Source: Planctomycetota bacterium (GTDB lineage: Bacteria; Planctomycetota; Planctomycetia; Planctomycetales; Planctomycetaceae). From it: a DNA stretch of 11,375 bases. The DNA lies in contig JAADHY010000210.1 of the NCBI GenBank assembly GCA_013151585.1, forward strand, positions 1-11,375, in the 5' to 3' direction. Positions 1 to 7,119 of this stretch are shown here, one piece after another; positions within the stretch are counted from its first letter, which is position 1, and each line of letters opens with the position of its first letter. The notes under the pieces were generated by a model. The model did no database searches and was not told the DNA's origin. It saw only the letters and a list, made by a program, of their open reading frames with translations. Position numbers and translations under genes: made by a program.

Positions 1-340
1 GCTCGGTCCCTACTCCGGACGGCTGCCGAGGGAAGTGTCGCGAGGAATGCGGCAGCGACTGGCTCTCGCGCGAGCCCTCCTACACGATCCGGTGATCCTG
101 CTGCTCGATGAGCCTTTCGCGGGACTCGACCGCGAGGGCCGCGAGTGGCTGACCGACCTGCTGAGAGACTTGCGAAACCGAGGCCGAACGATCTGTTTCA
201 CAACACACGAAGGCAAGTCTGCGGCCGGACTGGCCGACCGGTGGGTGACTTTGCAGTCGGGACGATTGCAGCGCGCGCCTGGGTCCCTGTGCTGCGAAAG
301 GACGCCGTCCGAGCGGGTGGGGAGCGGTCGCGCGGCGTGA
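1..340 (+). CDS. ccmA: Haem exporter ATP-binding protein CcmA, C-terminal part (5' end outside window)
   Basis: This is the C-terminal 112 residues of an ABC ATPase, reading from base 2 to the TGA at 338-340. The ABC signature is the CcmA-style VSRGMRQR (fragment residues 12-19). It is followed by Walker B and D-loop residues in VILLLDEPFAGLD (31-43) and the H-loop histidine in FTTHE (66-70). The Walker A half lies upstream of the window. In System I cytochrome c maturation, CcmA pairs with CcmB at the inner membrane; ATP hydrolysis drives release of haem-loaded CcmE from CcmC/CcmD. The assignment rests on the SRGM-type signature plus the ccmB and ccmC genes that follow. The last 25 residues are basic and low in similarity to anything I recognise. 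A 134-nt gap separates it from ccmB. Confidence 0.88.
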   Translation, partial: LGPYSGRLPREVSRGMRQRLALARALLHDPVILLLDEPFAGLDREGREWLTDLLRDLRNRGRTICFTTHEGKSAAGLADRWVTLQSGRLQRAPGSLCCERTPSERVGSGRAA

Positions 341-474
341 AACGCGTTGGCCGGCCAAAGATGTTGGGGAGACGTTCCCCGCATCCGGGCGAAGGTTCTA
401 CGATCCGGGGTACCGAGTCGGCTGACCGCCGCGGGCGAACACGGCCAGAAACGACCGGAGTGAATTGAATCGCC
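341..474 (+). other. ccmA-ccmB spacer with two inverted repeats
   Basis: The spacer contains a perfect 12-bp palindrome, TTGGCCGGCCAA, at 347-358, starting 7 bases after the ccmA stop. A second element at 366-380 has arms GGGGA and TCCCC around a 5-base loop. Neither is followed by a T-run, so these are not clear rho-independent terminators. They could be sites of transcript processing or chance symmetry in GC-rich DNA. The ggag at 457-460 lies 14 bases before the ccmB ATG, which is a long spacing. Confidence 0.35.
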
Positions 475-1146
475 ATGTACGCAAAGCTTTGGTGGCTCAT
501 CCAGAAGGACCTCGTGTCGGAGTACCGTGCCCGGTGCGTCTGGCCACCGATGTTGGTGCTCGGCATGGCCGTTGCGCTGGTCTTCAGCATGCAACTGGAG
601 CTGTTGGCCGAACAGAAGCGGCAGTTGGTCGGCTCGCTGTTGTGGCTGGCCACATTTTTCGCCGGCACGATCGCCATCGATCGCTCGTTTGGCGCGGAGC
701 GAGAAGACGGATGCTGGGAGGCTTTGTGTCTGTATCCCATCGCCCCCTCCTGGGTTTACTTGGCGAAGTTTCTGGTAAACGTGGTGGCGCTGGCGGCCCT
801 CCAGTGTGTATTGATCCCGTTGATGGTCGCTTTCTCGGACGTGCCTCTTTTCGCCCATCCCGGCGATCTGCTCGTAGTGGTCTCGCTCGGTAACGTCGGC
901 CTCGCCGCCGTCGGCACATTGCTGAGCGGATTGGTCATGAGTGTTGGGCGGAGCAGCAGCCTGCTAGCTCTGTTGGCCCTGCCGATGGTCGTGCCGATTC
1001 TGCTCGCGTGCTCGGAAGCCACGCGCTTGGTCGCTCAGGACACACTCGACACCGCCTGGTGGCGTTGGATCCAACTTCTGATTGTTTTTGACGTGCTGTT
1101 CATCACGTTGGGAATGATGCTTTTTGGTTTTGTCGTGGAAGAATGA
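475..1146 (+). CDS. ccmB: Haem exporter permease CcmB
   Basis: A 223-residue membrane protein of normal CcmB length. It has about six hydrophobic segments, near residues 22-40, 55-68, 92-115, 125-155, 163-180 and 198-220. The start MYAKLWWLIQKDLVSEYR and the central GAEREDGCWEAL (residues 74-85) fit the CcmB family, where an N-terminal LxxKDLxxExR stretch and a DR/ER-E-x-x loop are typical. CcmB is the membrane partner of CcmA in the haem-handling ABC complex. The ATG at 475 is the only reasonable start, since the same frame has a stop at 466-468. ccmC follows 74 nt later, consistent with one operon. Confidence 0.9.
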   Translation: MYAKLWWLIQKDLVSEYRARCVWPPMLVLGMAVALVFSMQLELLAEQKRQLVGSLLWLATFFAGTIAIDRSFGAEREDGCWEALCLYPIAPSWVYLAKFLVNVVALAALQCVLIPLMVAFSDVPLFAHPGDLLVVVSLGNVGLAAVGTLLSGLVMSVGRSSSLLALLALPMVVPILLACSEATRLVAQDTLDTAWWRWIQLLIVFDVLFITLGMMLFGFVVEE

Positions 1147-1220
1147 AGAACTGGGAGTGCTTGAAAGCAGTAAGCTCGGTCGAGACGCATTAACTCAACC
1201 CAACTCAACGGATATCGGGA

Positions 1221-1907
1221 ATGGTCAAAAAAGCGAGGAACAGGGCCAAGGGCGAAGTGGTCGCCCTAGTCGGGGCGTCGTTGCTACTCACAGCCGGCTT
1301 GGTAGCCGCGTGTTTTGTGGCGCCCACCGAAAAGACGATGGGGGGTGTTCAGCGCATCATGTACCTGCACGTGGCGGTCGCGTGGTTCGCGTTGATGGCC
1401 TTTGCTGGGACGGCCGCTGGCGGCGCCACTTACTTGGTCCGGCGCAATCTGATATGGGACGCGTGGGCTCAAGCGGCTGCAGAGCTCGGCTGGGTTTGCT
1501 GCAGCTTGATGCTTTTGACCGGATCGCTGTGGGCTCGCAAAGCGTGGGGCACGTGGTGGACGTGGGACCCTCGTCTGACAGCCGCCTTCGTGCTCTGGGG
1601 CATCTATTCCGGCTATCTGATCGTTCGGTCGAGCGTCGAGGAACCGCACCAACGGGCCCGAATCAGCGCGGTGCTGGCGATCGTCGGGGTCGTCGATATT
1701 CCTTTGGTGATCCTGGCCACTCGTTGGTTCCGAGGCATCCATCCGGCCGCACCGCAAATGGAACCATCGATGCGTGCCGTTTTGCTCCTTTGCGTCGCTG
1801 GTCTGAGCGCTTTTCTTTCGTTGTTGGTGTGGCAGCGGCAACGGCAGCTTGACCACGAACGCTTGGTCGGCCTTCTGAGGGCTCGGGTGCAAGATCGGGT
1901 GTTTTAG
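1221..1907 (+). CDS. ccmC: Haem-handling protein CcmC (cytochrome c assembly, WWD domain)
   Basis: A 228-residue protein with six membrane segments and the tryptophan-rich WWD motif WGTWWTWDPRLT at residues 109-120. This is diagnostic for the CcmC/CcmF/CcsA haem-handling superfamily. Two histidines flank the motif, H50 (in MYLH) and H174 (in RGIHP), and match the axial haem ligands known in CcmC. CcmC presents haem to the chaperone CcmE in the periplasm. Size and single WWD motif fit CcmC rather than the much longer CcmF. The ATG at 1221 has only a weak upstream ribosome site, but no in-frame start lies just upstream. Gene order A-B-C-D matches classical ccm operons. Confidence 0.94.
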   Translation: MVKKARNRAKGEVVALVGASLLLTAGLVAACFVAPTEKTMGGVQRIMYLHVAVAWFALMAFAGTAAGGATYLVRRNLIWDAWAQAAAELGWVCCSLMLLTGSLWARKAWGTWWTWDPRLTAAFVLWGIYSGYLIVRSSVEEPHQRARISAVLAIVGVVDIPLVILATRWFRGIHPAAPQMEPSMRAVLLLCVAGLSAFLSLLVWQRQRQLDHERLVGLLRARVQDRVF

Positions 1908-1967
1908 CGAGGCATTGCGTCTCGCGACGAGATCGCCGCGAGGGATCGATTTTCAGGAGCGTCATTG

Positions 1968-2162
1968 ATGGAAACCTTTGTGACCGCCTACCTCGTCGTT
2001 TGGTTCAGCCTCATGTTGTATATGCTGCGAATGGGGCTCAAGCAGCGTGAGCTCGCCCAGCAGATCGACGAACTGCTCAGGCAACTTCGAAGTGATCGAC
2101 TCGCAGCAGACGATCTCGCCGAGAAAGAGGATGAGGCTCATGCGAGAGCTCAAGCCGCCTAG
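1968..2162 (+). CDS. ccmD: CcmD-like single-helix protein
   Basis: A 64-residue protein with one N-terminal membrane helix (about residues 4-22), then a charged, probably helical cytoplasmic tail rich in Gln, Glu, Arg and Ala. The pattern of a short helix followed by LRMGLKQRELAQQIDELL matches small CcmD-like proteins, which hold CcmC and CcmE together during release of haem-loaded CcmE. Sequence conservation in this family is low, so size, topology and position directly after ccmC carry the call. The ATG at 1968 is preferred over the adjacent TTG at 1965, because AGGAG at 1955-1959 lies 8 nt upstream of the ATG. Confidence 0.75.
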   Translation: METFVTAYLVVWFSLMLYMLRMGLKQRELAQQIDELLRQLRSDRLAADDLAEKEDEAHARAQAA

Positions 2163-2195
2163 AAATCATCTCGAGCCCGGCTGAGGAAAGTGATC

Positions 2196-3266
2196 ATGTC
2201 AAACGTGGGCCTGCTTTTGGTCGCCTTCGTGGTGGGCCTTCCAAACGCCGAAAAGGGCCTGGCAGGTTCGATCCGTGGCGTTGTGTTGAACGGCTCGGCG
2301 GACCGCACGCCGGTCCCGCACGCCGAGGTCGTGCTTCGGGTTCGAATCGACGGTCAGTGGGTAGTGGCGGCCGACACCCGGGCGGATGGCGAAGGCCGTT
2401 TCGTCTTCGAGCCTCTGCCGCTGGAGCCGGAATTGATCTACCTCGCTGGGGCGAATCGGGACGGCGTGCACTATCCTACGCGGCGCGTGCGGTTGACTCG
2501 GGACCGACCTCACGTGCGTCTTCCCATCGTGGTATATGACGCCGTAGCTGAGCCGTCGCCTTTGATCGCTCGCCGGTTCGAGGTCCGGATCGACTGTGAG
2601 CCGGGCGTCGTCCGGGTGCACGAGCGTCTGCTGGTCGACAACCCGACTCGGCAATGCTATGTCGGGGCCGCAGGAGCGTCTGGCGAGGAACCGATCACGC
2701 TCCGACTGGCCATTCCGCCCACTTTCCGGCGCGTGACCTTCGAGAAAGAGTTTTTCGGGCGGCGGTTCGCCCTGAAACGCAACCAGCTCGTCACGAGCAT
2801 CCCGTGGGAACCGGGAGAGCAGGAGCTGGAGTACACTTACGTCGTGCCGAACCCGGGCGGGCGGTACGTTTGGAAACGACCGCTCGATCTGCCGTGTTCT
2901 GAACTGCGTGTGTGGGTTCGTTCGAGCGAGCTCGAACAGGTTTCTTGCAATCTGCTCCGGTCGTCACCACCACGCGCGCAGTCGGCGGAACAACAAACGC
3001 TTTTCCTGTACGAGGGATCGCGCCTGCCCGCGGGTTACACGATTCGCGTGCAAGTCGGAGGGATCGCAATTCCGTGGACGCGTTACGCACGCTGGGGAGC
3101 AATCGGTCTGTTGCTCGCTTTGATCGGGGCAAGCGGTGCGGTCGCTTTTCGACCGCGACGCGGCTCTGTCCGCAGCAAAAAAAACTCCGCGGAAACGAAC
3201 GACCACCAACCAACCCGGAAAGACGGTCCGAAACGTCGAAAAACGCGACGGCGTCGGGCGGCTTGA
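2196..3266 (+). CDS. Membrane-anchored protein with carboxypeptidase-regulatory-like beta domain
   Basis: A 356-residue protein. Residues 1-24 form a hydrophobic export signal. Residues 27-115 read like a carboxypeptidase-regulatory-like (CarboxypepD_reg) beta sandwich: SIRGVVLNG, PVPHAEVVL, ADGEGRFVFEPLP. Residues 125-290 look beta-rich. One membrane helix follows at 299-318, then a 38-residue basic tail that would sit in the cytoplasm. No catalytic residues are recognisable. It probably lies in the periplasm, facing the same side as the cytochromes. It follows the CcmD-like gene by 33 nt with a GAGGA at 2183-2187, 8 nt before the ATG at 2196; a GTG at 2190 is an alternative. Position at the end of a ccm cluster suggests a role in cytochrome or envelope assembly, but that is inference. 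A run of eight As at 3177-3184 lies in the tail. Confidence 0.7.
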   Translation: MSNVGLLLVAFVVGLPNAEKGLAGSIRGVVLNGSADRTPVPHAEVVLRVRIDGQWVVAADTRADGEGRFVFEPLPLEPELIYLAGANRDGVHYPTRRVRLTRDRPHVRLPIVVYDAVAEPSPLIARRFEVRIDCEPGVVRVHERLLVDNPTRQCYVGAAGASGEEPITLRLAIPPTFRRVTFEKEFFGRRFALKRNQLVTSIPWEPGEQELEYTYVVPNPGGRYVWKRPLDLPCSELRVWVRSSELEQVSCNLLRSSPPRAQSAEQQTLFLYEGSRLPAGYTIRVQVGGIAIPWTRYARWGAIGLLLALIGASGAVAFRPRRGSVRSKKNSAETNDHQPTRKDGPKRRKTRRRRAA

Positions 3267-3269
3267 GCG

Positions 3270-3287
3270 TCCCGCTTTCCGGCGGGA
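3270..3287. terminator. Hairpin between convergent operons, possible bidirectional terminator
   Basis: The 51-bp gap between the two convergent coding regions contains TCCCGC at 3270-3275 and its exact complement GCGGGA at 3282-3287, with a 6-base loop that can close by one more T-G pair. Position between two converging stops supports a shared terminator. There is no T-run on either strand, so intrinsic termination would be weak. Confidence 0.4.
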
Positions 3288-3317
3288 GGGGGCTCCGGTG
3301 ACTACGTCGCGGATTGG

Positions 3318-4694
3318 TCATCGGTCCGCTTCGTGCGGACTCGTTGGTTCGGGAATCGGCAGCGTGCGAATGTAGAGAATCAGCAGTGTCACGACCAGAA
3401 GAATGGGAACCAGTGAGACGGCGAGCCAAATCCGCCGGTACGTGTGCTCGCGCAACGCATCCTCGGCTCTCTTGTTAACGTTTGTCGCGACGTCGAGACC
3501 TTCCTTCAAGGCTTTCTGGACGCGGTCCAACGAGAAACTGTGGATGAGAGACCGAGCATTAGTGAGGGCGTCAACCGCCTGCCGTAAATCATACCGAGGG
3601 CCGCTCACCTCCATGCCCAGCCGGTCGGCTTCCGCGAGCTTGGCTTGAGCTTCGGCGATCTGTTGCTTGAGGTCTTCCATCGCTTTCCGCATGGCTGCTG
3701 CGGCCTCCCCTCCCGCCAGCGGCGCCCCGTATTGTTCGTTCTCCGGGCTGTGGCAGCGGCTGCAGACGGCGCTCTTTGCCATGCCCAGCATCTCGTCAGT
3801 CGGTTGAACGATCCGGTGATTGCCGTGACACGTCACGCAGCCGGGCAGGCCGATTTCTTCGAACCGGTGCTTCATCCGTGCTTCGGAGAACAACTCTGCC
3901 TGCTTGGCATGGCAGCTCCCGCAGGCATTGGCCACCGAATCAATGCCGGGCGGCACTGCACCGTGGTTCCCGTGACAGTCGTTGCACGTGGGGGCGCTTA
4001 AGTCGCCCTTCTTCAGCAGGGCCTGCCCATGAACGCTTTGCTGCCATTGTTCGTACTGGTCGTGCCCGAGTGGACGACCATGGTACGTTCGTCCGGCCAT
4101 GCGTTTTTCGTCCGAGTGGCACCTGGCGCACGTTTCGCCGACATGCGTCGGGTAGACAGGAGATCGCGGATCATTCACCGCAAGGATTCCATGCCGCCCG
4201 TGGCAGTCGACGCACGTCGCGACATCCTTGTCAACCTTCTTCTCCTCCAGGCTTTCTTTCAACCGCTGGCCATGTCCGCTGGTCCAATACTCGGTCTCCT
4301 GGTCCGTCCGAGCCGACGGCGTGTATCGCCGCATGTACTCGATCTTGGAATGGCATCGACCGCAAAAACCGGGGATGTCAGCGGGCGATGCAATTGCGTG
4401 AAAGCTTTCGTCGGTGCGGTGGTTCTCGTAGTCTTCAATCGACGGGGCGCCGCCGTGGCAGTCATGGCACCGAAGGCCTACCTGCCAATGGATGTCGTCA
4501 GCGAGTTCCGACTCGCTGACCGTCGGCGTTTCTTGATTCCAAAGTTCGCCGTCCTTCCAGTGACACACTTTGCATGAATAGTCGTCGGGCAACGAGGGCG
4601 ACGGGCCGGAAGCCGAGCCCTTCTCCCCGGCGACGGCCGAGCCGAAGGCCATCCCGCACCAGACGGCAGCGAAGATTGCCAGACGTCCCTTCAT
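3318..4694 (-). CDS. Membrane-anchored nonahaem cytochrome c of a Rieske/cytochrome b complex
   Basis: A 458-residue cytochrome with nine CXXCH haem sites, at residues 41, 76, 111, 161, 189, 237, 258, 286 and 311. Residues 1-22 are an export signal ending at AVA. Residues 333-365 are Ala/Glu/Lys-rich and probably helical. A single membrane helix near 422-442 is followed by a short tail, so the haem domain sits outside the cytoplasmic membrane and is anchored at its C-terminus. Many extra histidines (for example in HGNHG and SVHGQ) could be distal ligands. It follows cytochrome b with an ATGA overlap at 4691-4694 and has GGGAG 8 nt before the ATG (4703-4707 on the top strand). The open frame continues further upstream, but that part overlaps cytochrome b and is not coding. 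It likely receives electrons from the Rieske protein, in place of cytochrome c1 or f. Confidence 0.92.
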   Translation of the reverse strand: MKGRLAIFAAVWCGMAFGSAVAGEKGSASGPSPSLPDDYSCKVCHWKDGELWNQETPTVSESELADDIHWQVGLRCHDCHGGAPSIEDYENHRTDESFHAIASPADIPGFCGRCHSKIEYMRRYTPSARTDQETEYWTSGHGQRLKESLEEKKVDKDVATCVDCHGRHGILAVNDPRSPVYPTHVGETCARCHSDEKRMAGRTYHGRPLGHDQYEQWQQSVHGQALLKKGDLSAPTCNDCHGNHGAVPPGIDSVANACGSCHAKQAELFSEARMKHRFEEIGLPGCVTCHGNHRIVQPTDEMLGMAKSAVCSRCHSPENEQYGAPLAGGEAAAAMRKAMEDLKQQIAEAQAKLAEADRLGMEVSGPRYDLRQAVDALTNARSLIHSFSLDRVQKALKEGLDVATNVNKRAEDALREHTYRRIWLAVSLVPILLVVTLLILYIRTLPIPEPTSPHEADR

Positions 4695-5974
4695 GCAATT
4701 AGCTCCCACACCGCGGCGCCCACGAAGATAAGTCCCAGCAGCCCCAACAAACCGATCAACAGGCGGTAAGCCGGCGTCCTCTGGTCCGCAAACGGGACTA
4801 GCAGCGTCAGCGACACGAAGGAAAGGAGGGTGCCGAGCATGATGCACGCGACCTTCTGTTCCGGATTCGGGAAGAAGGCCCACGCCGTCATCACCACAAA
4901 GAAAGCGACGGCTACCGCCGCCAGACCGTTCAACACCGCACGACTCCGCGGGCCGCGATCCAAGAACGGAACCACCAACACAACCAAACCGCACAGGCCG
5001 AAGAACAGCACACCCAGCACCTCTCCTTCGAACCCGGCAATGTACGGCGGCAAAAGCTTCAATGTCTGGTACATAAACAGGAAGTACCATTCTGGCTTAA
5101 TCCCTTCCGGCGCCGCGCCAAACGGGTCCGCCTTTTCCCCGAGCTCCCATGGGAACAACGCCGCCAACGCCGCCAGCAACGCCAAAGCCAAATACCAGCC
5201 GACGATATCCCGAAGGAGGAAGTGAGGCACAAAGGGCATACTCGGCACGCGCTCCGGCCCTCCGTATCGGGCCAGCTCGCGTTCCGGGATGCTCATTCCG
5301 TGCTTCTGCACCAGATACAAATGGATTCCCAGAACAACAAACGTCACCAGTGGCAGCACGACGACGTGGATGGCATAAAAACGGGCCAGCGTATCCCCTG
5401 TCACCTCCTCGCCACCGCGAGCCAACAGCAGCAGCGAATGGCCGATACCCGGAACGACTCCAACAATCGCCGTGCCGACACGCGTGGCGAAAAAAGCCAA
5501 CTGGTTCCACGGCAGCAAATACCCGCTAAAACCAAAAGCCATGAACAGAGCGAGCAATAGGACGCCGGTGATCCATGTGATCTCGCGAGGGCGCCGGTAG
5601 GCCCGCATCATGTACGTCGTCAAAAGATGAAGGAACAGAATCCCGATCAACAGGTTGGCGCTCCAGGAGTGGGCCGATCGGATCAGCCAGCCAAACTCGA
5701 CCTCCGTCATGATCGCCCGAACGCTTTCGAAGGCTTGGTCCGGCGAAGGCTTGTAATACAGCGCCAAAAGAATCCCGCTAACAATTTGGACCAGGAACAG
5801 GAACAGCGCCATGCCGCCGAGAAAATAAAACGGGGTGCATCGATGGAGGGGCACCGTCTTCTTCGCAGCCAGCGACTGGACCGCCTCCAGGCCCAATCGC
5901 TCTACGAAGAAGGCTTTCAGTCGCTGCTTCCAGGAAGCCTTCTCGCCCTGAGCGCTAACTGGTGCGAGAGACAA
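4691..5974 (-). CDS. Cytochrome b, b6/subunit IV fused type, of a quinol:cytochrome c oxidoreductase
   Basis: A 427-residue membrane protein covering both halves of cytochrome b (b6-like and subunit IV-like) in one chain. Haem-ligand pairs are H102/H116 in helix B and H203/H218 in helix D. The 15-residue step in helix D is the b6f/Bacillus spacing, not the 14 of mitochondrial bc1. SGYLLPW (150-156) and the quinol-site PEWY (294-297) are present. Helices after PEWY lie near 318-338, 348-368, 375-395 and 403-424, which suggests nine helices in total. The position that holds haem ci by cysteine in b6 is F51; a cysteine occurs five residues earlier (C46). The start is TTG at 5974, 6 nt after a perfect AGGAGG. 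The next Met (M55) is already inside helix A. It overlaps the Rieske gene by 20 nt and the haem protein by 4. Confidence 0.93.
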   Translation of the reverse strand: MSLAPVSAQGEKASWKQRLKAFFVERLGLEAVQSLAAKKTVPLHRCTPFYFLGGMALFLFLVQIVSGILLALYYKPSPDQAFESVRAIMTEVEFGWLIRSAHSWSANLLIGILFLHLLTTYMMRAYRRPREITWITGVLLLALFMAFGFSGYLLPWNQLAFFATRVGTAIVGVVPGIGHSLLLLARGGEEVTGDTLARFYAIHVVVLPLVTFVVLGIHLYLVQKHGMSIPERELARYGGPERVPSMPFVPHFLLRDIVGWYLALALLAALAALFPWELGEKADPFGAAPEGIKPEWYFLFMYQTLKLLPPYIAGFEGEVLGVLFFGLCGLVVLVVPFLDRGPRSRAVLNGLAAVAVAFFVVMTAWAFFPNPEQKVACIMLGTLLSFVSLTLLVPFADQRTPAYRLLIGLLGLLGLIFVGAAVWELIA

Positions 5975-6458
5975 CGATTTCCTCCTGTCCGGGGCTTCCG
6001 CGTAGAGTGACTTTGTAAGTCTCCAACGGACGGGGCGGCGGCCCCGATACGTTGTGGCCGTTCAGGTCATACACGCCGTTGTGACAACTGCAAAAAATGT
6101 CTCCGTGGTCCGGACGGTAGTGCACAGTGCAGTCCATGTGCGTACAGATGGCGTTGAAAGCGCGAATGTCGCCCGGCTGCAGCCGCTCGCCTCGGGCAAG
6201 CCGTTTTTCCCCTTCGGGCGTCAAGACGACCAAGCAGGGCTTGCCGCCAAAATTGAAAGGGTTGCCAGGCGCGTTCGGAAGTTGATTGACTCGAAACGGA
6301 GCGACCACCTCCATGGCCCCAGAGACAGTTGCCGGACGCGGCCGCAAAAAACGCAGCACCGGATAGCAAATCGCCGCGACCGTCGCTGCAAACGAAGCTT
6401 GCAGCGAATGCAGCAACCATCGGCGTCGCGATGAGGAGCCCGGGTCAGTATCCATCAT
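5955..6458 (-). CDS. Rieske iron-sulfur protein
   Basis: A 167-residue protein with the two Rieske cluster boxes, CTHMDC (residues 105-110) and CSCHNG (123-128). Ligands to the 2Fe-2S cluster would be C105, H107, C123 and H126, with C110 and C125 as the stabilising disulfide pair. The N-terminus has SRRRWLL (residues 10-16) followed by a hydrophobic helix to about residue 37. This is the twin-arginine-type anchor usual for bc-complex Rieske proteins. The protein would carry electrons from the quinol site of cytochrome b to the nonahaem cytochrome encoded two genes on. It is the first gene of the operon. Two ATGs lie in tandem at 6458 and 6455; AGGGAG at 6465-6460 is only 1 nt from the first and 4 nt from the second, so the second may be used. 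Confidence 0.93.
   Translation of the reverse strand: MMDTDPGSSSRRRWLLHSLQASFAATVAAICYPVLRFLRPRPATVSGAMEVVAPFRVNQLPNAPGNPFNFGGKPCLVVLTPEGEKRLARGERLQPGDIRAFNAICTHMDCTVHYRPDHGDIFCSCHNGVYDLNGHNVSGPPPRPLETYKVTLRGSPGQEEIVVSRTS
5975..5986 (-). promoter_or_regulatory. Strong ribosome binding site fixing the TTG start of cytochrome b
   Basis: On the - strand AGGAGG occupies 5986-5981, followed by six bases and then TTG at 5974-5972. The site lies inside the 3' end of the Rieske gene. Its strength and spacing support the non-ATG start and coupled translation. Confidence 0.8.
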
Positions 6459-6729
6459 GCTCCCTACGGGTCGGATTCTCCGTCACGGCAGTGAGACTCA
6501 GTCGTGTCGCTTCCCTGCCATTCTCTCGTCTAACGGCCGAGCAAATCCCCGGAGCGTTCTTTCCAGCCCCGTTCAGCGAGATCAGGTATTCTCAGTGCCT
6601 TTCAGCTCGCCGTTTCATACTGGCCTGCATTCCGAGATTCCCAGGCGATCTGCTCGTCCGCCACCCGCCGACGCTTCTTGTCCGTGCCACCCAGCGAAAC
6701 CAGTGAAGCACGAAAACAATCGTAGTAAG

Positions 6730-6758
6730 AGTTTACCGCGTCGACTTGCGGATTTCAA
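6730..6758 (-). promoter_or_regulatory. Candidate sigma70-type promoter for the Rieske/cytochrome b operon
   Basis: On the - strand TTGAAA (6758-6753) is separated by exactly 17 bases from TAAACT (6735-6730). This matches consensus -35 at 5 of 6 and -10 at 4 of 6. Transcription would begin near 6723, leaving a leader of about 265 nt before the Rieske start. It was found by eye, and planctomycete promoter consensus is not well defined. Confidence 0.35.
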
Positions 6759-6941
6759 CTAATTCTGATGATCAATGACCGGTATTCCTTCTCGCATAAG
6801 AGTGGCCGAGAAAATATTCCCCGCAGAATCATCGATATCGGCCGGTGGAATGTTGGAAACGAAAGGCGATTCAAATCACAGCGGGGTCGGCCAAGCCAGC
6901 GTGGCGAGATGCGGCGACTCGGGCGTGCCTCGTGGCGGATT

Positions 6942-6978
6942 CGCACCATTGCAGGCAACCTGCGCCTGGTGCGGTTTT
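6942..6978 (+). terminator. Two-part hairpin followed by TTTT, terminator-like or structured RNA
   Basis: CGCACCA (6942-6948) pairs with TGGTGCG (6967-6973). Inside it, GCAGG (6951-6955) pairs with CCTGC (6959-6963) around a CAA triloop, with a small TT/GCC internal loop. That gives 12 base pairs, with TTTT at 6975-6978 just after, on the + strand only. No + strand gene is recognised upstream, so if it is a terminator it may end a small RNA. Confidence 0.4.
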
Positions 6979-7006
6979 ACGACTCCCTCACAGCGCGGAC
7001 GACGCG

Positions 7007-7024
7007 TCATTGGCGCGTCAATGA
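7007..7024. repeat. 18-bp near-perfect palindrome
   Basis: TCATTG (7007-7012) and CAATGA (7019-7024) are exact inverted repeats. The six bases between them, GCGCGT, are also symmetric except for one base pair step, so the whole element is palindromic with one mismatched pair. Possible protein-binding site; no adjacent gene start supports a specific role. Confidence 0.35.
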
Positions 7025-7119
7025 TGTCACTCCGTGTCTGCTCTTTGCTGACACCCGGCTGTTCGGGAAAGTGGAGCGTAGCCCAGTTCTTATTGGGTCG
7101 CATGATTGAACGCTGCTGA

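Noticed and set aside
1284..1892. 202-codon - strand frame opposite ccmC
   Set aside because: Shadow frame; ccmC on the + strand carries the WWD motif and haem-ligand histidines.
4695..5090. Upstream open extension of the nonahaem cytochrome frame, giving a 590-residue chain
   Set aside because: It lies wholly inside cytochrome b in another frame. The ATG at 4694 is followed at once by a signal peptide and has a ribosome site 8 nt upstream plus an ATGA overlap.
6768..7119. Two overlapping + strand frames of about 113 codons, and a 75-codon - strand frame at 6876-7103
   Set aside because: Mutually overlapping, composition unlike proteins, no ribosome sites, and they span the hairpin and palindrome.
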